DNA of 48,656 bases from Candidatus Peribacteraceae bacterium (lineage in GTDB: Bacteria > Patescibacteriota > Gracilibacteria > Peribacterales > Peribacteraceae), in contig JASMHZ010000007.1 of assembly GCA_030750465.1 (NCBI GenBank), forward strand, positions 1 to 48,656. Reading direction: 5' to 3'. How positions within the stretch are numbered: the stretch's first letter is position 1; the number at the start of each line of letters is the position of its first letter. The position numbers were made by a program, and so were the translations under genes. Of the stretch, positions 44,109 through 48,656 are shown one piece after another. Under the pieces are notes generated by a model. That model was not told the origin of the DNA. It did no database searches and saw nothing but the letters and a program-made list of their open reading frames with translations.

Positions 44109-44496
44109 GGGGATGAATTGGTATCGACTTCGTGATTTCCTGAGTTCGATGTTTCTGTTCAGCTTGGCAACGGTAGCTGTTACCCACTTGTTGCACGAAT
44201 AATTGCAAAAACTGCAAAAGTTCCTGAGGTGTTCATAAGAGCGTTTTCGCCTTCTTATGCCCTCGCCTAGTTCCGCTCAGCGGAACGCGCTCTCCCATTG
44301 ATTCTCGCTATTTGGATAGAGCGTCATCAGCGAGACGTAACTTAACTTGATGTGATTGAGTCTACGTACTTAAGCATCAACCCTTCTTAGTACTTCTCGT
44401 TCTCTCTTTATTCTAAGAAGTATCAGAGAGTTCATAACAGTATGAACACTTACTTCAGCACGTAGCACCCGGGTTCAATTCCCGGCATCTCCACCA
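44109..44496 (+). ncRNA. ssrA: tmRNA (transfer-messenger RNA)
   Basis: 388 nt. The 5' end GGGGATG pairs with the 3' CATCTCC (one G-T), followed by discriminator A and encoded CCA; T arm 'CACCCGGGTTCAATTCCCGG'. The mRNA part starts with a resume GCA at 44205 and encodes a 21-residue tag beginning AKTAK and ending SYALA, stop TAG at 44268-44270. The ALA end is the usual degradation signal. A hairpin GTTCCGC-TCA-GCGGAAC follows the tag stop. It frees stalled ribosomes with SmpB. Its 3' end is the left border of an inserted island. Confidence 0.96.
44483..44496 (+). repeat. Left attachment repeat (tmRNA 3' end)
   Basis: CGGCATCTCCACCA; identical 14 bases at 48176-48189. Confidence 0.75.
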
Positions 44497-44587
44497 CAGT
44501 ATTATGGCTTCATAAAGCAATTTAAAGCTATATTGCTATAAATGACATAATATGTTATATTACATATGTCTATTTACCCCATATCAT

Positions 44588-44830
44588 ATGTCAGAGAAAC
44601 CTAATGAAACCTTGGAAGAAAAAAATGCACGACTACTTGAGGAAAATGCCAACTTACAACAAAGGGTTGCAGATCTTGAACATGACTTAACTGTAATGAG
44701 ATCGCAAGAACAACAGATGGCTGCATACCATCGTGGCTCTACTCCTGCACCAGGAGCGACGCATGCTATTGAAAAAATAAGGCATCAGCAATCTGATCAG
44801 ATCCTCGAAGAGGGCGATGTGCAAACTTAG
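44588..44830 (+). CDS. Small coiled-coil protein
   Basis: 80 residues from 'MSEKPNETLEEKNARLLEEN' (the ORF-track start at 44552 is in the promoter-like AT-rich stretch). Residues 9-48 make an obvious coiled coil with Leu heptads ('NLQQRVADLEHDLTVMRSQEQQM'); the C-terminal half is polar. No family recognised. First gene of the tmRNA island, facing the Fic gene. Could be an oligomerising accessory or antitoxin-like factor, but nothing proves it. Confidence 0.6.
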   Translation: MSEKPNETLEEKNARLLEENANLQQRVADLEHDLTVMRSQEQQMAAYHRGSTPAPGATHAIEKIRHQQSDQILEEGDVQT

Positions 44831-44843
44831 TTGAAATTCAGAC

Positions 44844-44930
44844 TTATTTCCATTCTAGAATCAACTTGTTAAGTTGGTTCCAATTATTTCGTACAAGGTC
44901 CACCAAATCTTCTTTATATATCGCTACCAT
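44844..44930 (-). CDS. 28-residue mini-ORF carrying the WNQ motif (copy B)
   Basis: Below the ORF-track cut-off. It starts with an ATG inside the end of the Fic gene and overlaps its stop by 17 bp, reading 'MVAIYKEDLVDLVRNNWNQL' and ending 'ILEWK'. The DNA has TTCCAA-N16-CCACCA on the plus strand, as at 19433 and 48470. It may be a real small protein coupled to Fic, or just element DNA. Confidence 0.35.
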   Translation of the reverse strand: MVAIYKEDLVDLVRNNWNQLNKLILEWK

Positions 44931-46080
44931 TGAATAAACTCAGATAATTATTGTACATGTACGATTGATCATATTTCTTATCTTGTTGCTTTGGCATCAA
45001 AATACCCAAATCAATAAAACGATCAATAACTGTTTGTGCCCCTGCTCGCGTGAAGCCTGTCCACTTTTGAACAAGTGCTGTATTTACAATCGGCTGACCG
45101 TATAACTGAGGAAGAACTTTTATGGCGCTATCAGATGCTCGTTTGCTGAGTGTCTGTATCTTTGCCATATCTTTCTCTTTAAGCACTGTTATTTTTCCAA
45201 CAATATCTATGGCTTCGTCTGCAATTTCGATTACACCGTCCAAGAAGAATTCCACCCAGTCAGAAACGTGTCCAGTATGATACCCGAACAATTTTTCGTA
45301 GTAGATTTTCTGATGTTTTCTGAAATACGAAGAGAGAAACAAAACTGGTTTATCCAAAAAGCCTTCTTTCCACAGGTAAAAAGTGATGAGCATACGACCC
45401 GTTCTTCCATTTCCATCCAAAAAGGGGTGGATAGTCTCAAATTGAGCATGGAGGATGCCTGACTTTATCACTGTTGGTGTTGGGTCATTTGAATGCAAGT
45501 ACTGCTCCAAATCATCAAGTGCTTTCTGCATTTCGGATACAGGAGGTGGAACAAAATGAGCATTATCCGGACGTGTTCCACCAATCCAGTTTTGACTTTT
45601 ACGGAATTCTCCCGGATTAGCAAAGTGTGTCACTCTGGCGCTGTCCATAAGCTCCTTGTGCAATTCTCGAACGAAACGGAGAGACATAGGAAAGTCTTCC
45701 TCTCTTATTCGCTTCATACCATAATTCAGCGCCTGAATGTAATGGAGAATATCATCAACGTCTTCTGAAATATTTTCATTCATTCGTACCTCCGCTTCTA
45801 TAGCATCTATCATCGTTGCTTTTGTACCTTCAATTTGACTGGATGCAGCCGCGTCTTTACGCAGGTACATAAGCAGAAAAAAATCTACATCGGGTAGCAA
45901 TCTGGTGATTCCATCCAGTTTTCCCAGCAAGCGTGTCGCCTCAATATTTTTTTTGAGAATTTTTGCATTGAACATAAATCCACCCTTTGGCGGGAAAGTT
46001 TTTGGGATAAAGGCATCGAAGCCTTCTGTTTGCCTGCGCATAGTTCCCAGTATGATAGGTTCCATTAGGTTTGTTGGCAT
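44914..46080 (-). CDS. Fic-domain protein, class II (N-terminal inhibitory motif)
   Basis: 388 residues. An N-terminal Fic_N helix carries the inhibitory motif 'AAASSQIEGTKAT' ([S/T]xxxE[G/N]), the Fic core motif is 'HPFLDGNGRTGRML' near residue 200, with flap 'TRPDNAHFVPPP'. A C-terminal winged helix follows ('NTALVQKWTGFTRAGAQTVIDRFIDLGIL'). Fic enzymes transfer AMP to a target hydroxyl; the inhibitory Glu keeps class II members low in activity until released. All catalytic residues are present. An inverted repeat GTATAC-AAA-GTATAC lies 13 bases before the start and could bind its own winged helix. Confidence 0.93.
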   Translation of the reverse strand: MPTNLMEPIILGTMRRQTEGFDAFIPKTFPPKGGFMFNAKILKKNIEATRLLGKLDGITRLLPDVDFFLLMYLRKDAAASSQIEGTKATMIDAIEAEVRMNENISEDVDDILHYIQALNYGMKRIREEDFPMSLRFVRELHKELMDSARVTHFANPGEFRKSQNWIGGTRPDNAHFVPPPVSEMQKALDDLEQYLHSNDPTPTVIKSGILHAQFETIHPFLDGNGRTGRMLITFYLWKEGFLDKPVLFLSSYFRKHQKIYYEKLFGYHTGHVSDWVEFFLDGVIEIADEAIDIVGKITVLKEKDMAKIQTLSKRASDSAIKVLPQLYGQPIVNTALVQKWTGFTRAGAQTVIDRFIDLGILMPKQQDKKYDQSYMYNNYLSLFNGSDI

Positions 46081-46092
46081 TGGAATAAGAAT

Positions 46093-46107
46093 GTATACAA
46101 AGTATAC
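46093..46107 (-). promoter_or_regulatory. Operator-like inverted repeat before fic
   Basis: GTATAC-AAA-GTATAC; the same bases offer TATACT/TATACA as a -10 box for the Fic gene. Confidence 0.5.
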
Positions 46108-46196
46108 TGGTTTGTATGCATTGGGTCAAGAGGTGAAAACAGCCTTAGAAAGCAAATTCTCAAGCATTTTTACTGATTTATTTATGATATGCTTTC

Positions 46197-47102
46197 ATGA
46201 GTATGAAAATCATACTGGTCATTTCCGACTCCAAAGGAAAGAACATCGTCTTTATAACTGACGATGGCTCATCACATTCCCTGAGTGAAGCCATTAAACT
46301 TACAAGAGCAGAGAAGATACATGGTGTACACATTGTAAAGACAGGAAGAGGATCATATCTTCGTGGCAATCCCAATGAAACAGAAATGGACAATCTCGAC
46401 GAACTTTCGATGTCAGCAAACCATGTGCATCTTTCTATTCGTGACTTCGCTTGCATTGCCTCTCTTTCAAGAAAGAAGCGCAAAGTCTGCTTACATCACC
46501 TTGAGCTTCATGGAAGTATGATTGAAGGGAGAGGAAACGATGTCATTTATGTAGAAGGGCATCCTCTAATCACACGCGAAAAAGTAACAGCAACATTGCA
46601 ACCATATACGAAGATCATTCTCGCAGCTGCCAAAGAATTTTCCATTGATCCAAACATACTTGGGGCAATTCTCATTGACGAAGTAGCACGTGCAGCACCT
46701 TGGGAAAAAATATTGGATAAACTTGTCATTGTCGGGAGAAATTCATCAGCTGGCATAGCTCAAGTCACAATGGATACAGCAAAAGATGTCATCAAATCAG
46801 GTTATTACAATCCCAATCATTCTGACAAGAAACTGACACCAGAAATTATTCATAAAACATCAAGAAGACACATATATGACTATGTAATACAGCCACATCA
46901 CAACATTCGCTTTGCTTCAGCAAGAATTAGGCAAACAATCGATTATTGGGAACATGCAGTAAATATTTCTCAAAAACCTGACATCCTTGGAACGCTCTAT
47001 AGCCAAGGCTTAGGAGATCCGAAAGCACATCCTACTCCGAGCGATAGAGGCTTGCAGATTGCGGAGGAGTTTTATTCATTTTTTCAAGAAATTCTCAAAT
47101 GA
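46197..47102 (+). CDS. DUF3892-like plus lysozyme/transglycosylase-like protein
   Basis: 301 residues. Residues 1-75 resemble DUF3892 ('GKNIVFITDDGSSHSLSEAI', 'GRGSYLRGNPNETEMDNLDEL'). Residues ~140-240 look like a lysozyme-fold glycosidase: 'KEFSIDPNILGAILIDEVAR', with a Glu at the catalytic position, and 'SSAGIAQVTMDTAKDVIKSGYY' (the G-x-x-Q-V motif of lytic transglycosylases). No signal peptide, as in phage endolysins. Its stop overlaps the start of a tiny two-helix membrane protein (ATGA), an arrangement seen in lysis cassettes. A TATGAT box lies 8 bases before the ATG. Confidence 0.65.
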   Translation: MSMKIILVISDSKGKNIVFITDDGSSHSLSEAIKLTRAEKIHGVHIVKTGRGSYLRGNPNETEMDNLDELSMSANHVHLSIRDFACIASLSRKKRKVCLHHLELHGSMIEGRGNDVIYVEGHPLITREKVTATLQPYTKIILAAAKEFSIDPNILGAILIDEVARAAPWEKILDKLVIVGRNSSAGIAQVTMDTAKDVIKSGYYNPNHSDKKLTPEIIHKTSRRHIYDYVIQPHHNIRFASARIRQTIDYWEHAVNISQKPDILGTLYSQGLGDPKAHPTPSDRGLQIAEEFYSFFQEILK

Positions 47103-47269
47103 TTACTTCGCTTTTTTGGTCGGCTTTTTTCCTGATGACAATGCTGCCCATTGTCCTGTACACAAGAAAGTGTAACCAGACAATACGCACCACTCTTGCA
47201 ACAATATGGTGTTTCTCTGTAGTGATAGTCTATACGTATGCAGGAATTATATTTTTTTTGCTGGATTGA
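47099..47269 (+). CDS. 56-residue two-helix membrane protein (holin-like candidate)
   Basis: Too short for the ORF track. ATG overlaps the previous TGA by 4 bp; ends TGA 47267-47269. Two hydrophobic segments ('LFWSAFFLMTMLPIVLY' and 'IWCFSVVIVYTYAGIIFFLL') are joined by a short basic loop with 'TRKCNQTIRTT'. Size and layout resemble class II holins, and coupling to a lysozyme-like gene supports that reading. No sequence family recognised. Typical holins end in a charged tail, which is absent here. Confidence 0.5.
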   Translation: MITSLFWSAFFLMTMLPIVLYTRKCNQTIRTTLATIWCFSVVIVYTYAGIIFFLLD

Positions 47270-47392
47270 GACACCGTATGGCTTGATACCACTTTTTTTG
47301 GAACGTATTCCTACAAATTCTTAATCCTAAGACCCATTAAACTCCAATCTCCATAAATAATAATCGGGTATGGCATTGTGACCACAGACTTT

Positions 47393-47410
47393 TTGGCTTA
47401 AATAAGCCAA
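47393..47410. repeat. Perfect palindrome TTGGCTTAAATAAGCCAA (copy 1)
   Basis: 18-bp palindrome preceded by TT and followed by ATAATTAATT; recurs at 48505-48521 with similar flanks. Could be a bidirectional terminator. The surrounding gap (47270-47424) holds no gene. Confidence 0.6.
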
Positions 47411-47424
47411 ATAATTAATTTCTG

Positions 47425-48090
47425 TTATGCGATTTTTGTCGCCCAAATGACGTAGTGGTCGTACTTGTTTATTGGAATTTTCCCTTCCACTTTCTTCACC
47501 TGAAACTTGGAGAACATTTTCTCTACCTTCTGTTCATTAAAATGAAAATGTGGAATGCCAATCTCTGCACCTTTCGTGGGAATGAATGTATGAGATTCCA
47601 CTTGCTTCCCATCTTTTCTATGATGACTCATAGCTAATCGTGGAGCGGTGCACAAAAAAATGCCATTTGGTTTCATGCTCCCCCATATTGTTGCGATCAC
47701 TCGTTGTACATCTTTTTCATATACATGATGGATGACATTGATCGACAAGACGCCATCGAACTTCTCTTTAGGATACTTGAAGTCACTAAAATCTTCCAAT
47801 GTAACAACAGCATGCAATCCTTCATCTTCCAGCCATTTCTCTGTGGCAATTACCGCCTCATTTGAACCATCGAATGCGGTAACATTGAAACCGTTCTTCG
47901 CAAGGTACACCGTATGCCTTCCCATACCACAACCGATGTCCAGCACCTCTGCGTCCTGTGGAAGCTGCTCAGCAAATTTCACTACATCAGGCATCACTTC
48001 TTTCCACGCAGCTTCCCCTGTGGCAGCGTTCATATTCTTCCAATAGTTGTGCAAATGCCCTAATGCCGATTGAGGTCTTTTTAAGGTCAT
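47425..48090 (-). CDS. Class I SAM methyltransferase (Tellurite-resistance/TehB-like fold)
   Basis: 221 residues: motif I 'AEVLDIGCGMGRHTVYLAKNG', 'VTAFDGSNEAV' (ribose-binding acid), 'FDGVLSINVIHHVYEKDVQ' and 'IFLCTAPRLA'. The fold and spacing fit methyltransferase domain 11/TehB-type enzymes of about 200 residues. The substrate cannot be told. It sits at the right end of the tmRNA island in the opposite direction to the lysozyme-like gene, perhaps a modification or defence cargo. Confidence 0.85.
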   Translation of the reverse strand: MTLKRPQSALGHLHNYWKNMNAATGEAAWKEVMPDVVKFAEQLPQDAEVLDIGCGMGRHTVYLAKNGFNVTAFDGSNEAVIATEKWLEDEGLHAVVTLEDFSDFKYPKEKFDGVLSINVIHHVYEKDVQRVIATIWGSMKPNGIFLCTAPRLAMSHHRKDGKQVESHTFIPTKGAEIGIPHFHFNEQKVEKMFSKFQVKKVEGKIPINKYDHYVIWATKIA

Positions 48091-48175
48091 GTCTCAGAAT
48101 ATCACAAACCCTTGCAACCAACATCTTTTTGTGAAGAACTTTACACCTCCATACAGAATATGTAGTAATCAGTTA

Positions 48176-48189
48176 CGGCATCTCCACCA
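48176..48189 (+). repeat. Right attachment repeat
   Basis: CGGCATCTCCACCA, identical to the tmRNA 3' end; the flanking bases differ on both sides. Confidence 0.75.
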
Positions 48190-48192
48190 AAT

Positions 48193-48221
48193 TTGACAAA
48201 TAATTACAACTATTATATTGA
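48193..48221 (+). promoter_or_regulatory. Promoter of the tRNA-like gene
   Basis: TTGACA (48193-48198), 17 bases, TATTGA (48216-48221), directly after the island border. Confidence 0.55.
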
Positions 48222-48275
48222 ATCTTTATCAAAGATTGCTACACTTGCTTGCCCTATTCTTCGGAATGGGTAGCT

Positions 48276-48394
48276 AGGGGTGTAGCTCAGTTGGTAGAGC
48301 ATCGGTTCAGTGCTCCGCTAGTCGTTTGGCTCAGGGCCAAAAGAGACGGTTGGAGTGCCCCCGAAGGTCGCTGGTTCGAGTCCAGCCACCCCTA
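48276..48394 (+). tRNA. tRNA-like gene, interrupted in the anticodon region (Trp-like body)
   Basis: Acceptor AGGGGTG/CACCCCT, D arm 'GCTCAGTTGGTAGAGC' and T arm 'GCTGGTTCGAGTCCAGC' are perfect, and the A1-T72 acceptor is like tRNA-Trp. Between them are about 43 bases too many. The anticodon stem is TCGG..CCGA with, inside, GCTCC/GGAGT, GTC/GAC and TTTGG-CTCAGGG-CCAAA. Either a small intron-like insert, a defective gene, or an odd tRNA. AGTGC stands at both ends of the extra piece (48309 and 48354). CCA is not encoded. The anticodon cannot be assigned. Confidence 0.6.
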
Positions 48395-48397
48395 CTT

Positions 48398-48424
48398 CCC
48401 CTCATCTGCATTGTGGATGAGGGG
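48398..48424 (+). terminator. Terminator-like hairpin after the tRNA-like gene
   Basis: CCCCTCATC-TGCATTGTG-GATGAGGGG followed by CTGTTT; 9-bp stem. Confidence 0.65.
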
Positions 48425-48442
48425 CTGTTTAGAATGTTGCTC

Positions 48443-48498
48443 CACTCAAGTATTTCAAGAGCCAACTGGTTCCAACTCTTTCCCACCATCTCCACCAT
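48443..48498 (-). other. Copy C of the TTCCAA-N16-CCACCA element
   Basis: TTCCAA at 48470 and CCACCA at 48492. The CATCTCCACCA part (48487-48497) also equals the last 11 bases of the tmRNA. Minus-strand reading 'VEMVGKSWNQLALEILEW'. Confidence 0.5.
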
Positions 48499-48504
48499 CT
48501 ACTT

Positions 48505-48521
48505 TTGGCTTAAATAAGCCA
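48505..48521. repeat. Palindrome TGGCTTAAATAAGCCA (copy 2)
   Basis: Same word and AT-rich flanks (ATTAATTT) as at 47393. Beyond it (48522-48656) only a TATAAT-like box near 48556 and a short open frame from ATG 48626 cut by the window end are seen; too little to call a gene. Confidence 0.55.
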
Positions 48522-48656
48522 TTAATTTATATATTTGTCAAAAGATAATAGAGTTGTATAATAAAAATATGTCTACAAACCTGCATTTACCCCTCAAATG
48601 CATCACTTTGGTGAGGTGAAATAGGATGATCGCAGGAGATTGTGTACTAACATTAC

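Larger units (their letters stand above)
44497..48189 (+). mobile_element. tmRNA-associated genomic island
   Basis: A 3.7-kb segment bounded by the tmRNA 3' end and a perfect 14-bp copy of it. Precise excision would leave the tmRNA followed by the promoter of the tRNA-like gene. Contents: coiled-coil protein, a 28-residue mini-ORF, Fic protein, DUF3892/lysozyme-like protein, two-helix membrane protein and methyltransferase. There is no integrase inside, so it would need one in trans or has lost its own. Confidence 0.6.

Noticed and set aside
44497-48189. Integrase within the tmRNA island
   Set aside because: No tyrosine or serine recombinase motif in any ORF there.
48276-48394. Type II tRNA-Leu (CAG) with long variable arm
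   Set aside because: TTTGG-CTCAGGG-CCAAA would be a good anticodon arm, but 24 unexplained bases then separate it from the D arm.
48249-48548. Plus-strand ORF over the tRNA-like gene
   Set aside because: 'VAQLVEH..RWFESSHPY' is the usual false translation of tRNA sequence.
1-48656. UGA recoded as Gly (Gracilibacteria/SR1 code)
   Set aside because: Real genes end at TGA in overlaps such as ATGA at 26350 and 47099, and core genes show no in-frame UGA.

Overview
The window is about 48.7 kb of AT-rich bacterial DNA. It has tightly packed, often overlapping genes, many one-gene transcription units, unusually short versions of core enzymes, and intergenic gaps full of short repeats. UGA, UAA and UAG are all used as stops, so the recoded-UGA (Gracilibacteria/SR1) code does not apply. 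Three secreted proteins share an unfamiliar Cys-bounded motif, and at least eight genes have a -10 box 6-8 bases before the start codon, which suggests leaderless mRNAs. Together this fits a Candidate Phyla Radiation (Patescibacteria) genome, most likely Peregrinibacteria-like. That placement is an inference from style, not from a marker gene.

Layout, left third (1-13.2 kb): an unrecognised gene runs into a decayed histidine-kinase relic. It is followed by a minus-strand group of a GT-C-type membrane protein and both subunits of ATP-citrate lyase (aclB, aclA), which cleaves citrate to acetyl-CoA and oxaloacetate. Next come unknown proteins, a HAD-like phosphatase, a Gmad2-domain lipoprotein, a phosphoribosyltransferase and a chagasin-like (cysteine protease inhibitor) lipoprotein.

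Accessory zone 1 (13.27-19.9 kb): a large serine recombinase reads into tRNA-Asn and takes its stop codon from the anticodon region. A structured 5' leader lies upstream of it. Beyond lie a secreted protein, a phage terminase small-subunit-like protein, a small glycan-modification set (FkbM methyltransferase, nucleotidyltransferase, glycosyltransferase), a junk-like fusion of gene fragments, and a GIY-YIG nuclease with palindromic repeats.

Core zone (19.9-41 kb): asnS, three tandem GT39-type paralogues, a THUMP-type RNA methyltransferase, two envelope-protein genes, alaS (short and carrying palindromes in its reading frame), a four-helix-bundle (IVS-type) gene between inverted heptamer repeats, an anti-sigma-like ATPase next to the primary sigma factor, an ArsR-type regulator with a clear operator, a shikimate-kinase-like protein, a broken VCBS-repeat protein and argS.

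Right end (41-48.7 kb): a primase relic, an intact VCBS/FG-GAP surface protein and the tmRNA gene. A 3.7-kb island sits between the tmRNA 3' end and a 14-bp copy of that end. It carries a small coiled-coil protein, a class II Fic protein, a DUF3892/lysozyme-like protein overlapping a tiny two-helix membrane protein (a possible lysis pair), and a methyltransferase. Just outside the island is a 119-nt tRNA-like gene with a tRNA-Trp-like body and about 43 extra bases in the anticodon region.
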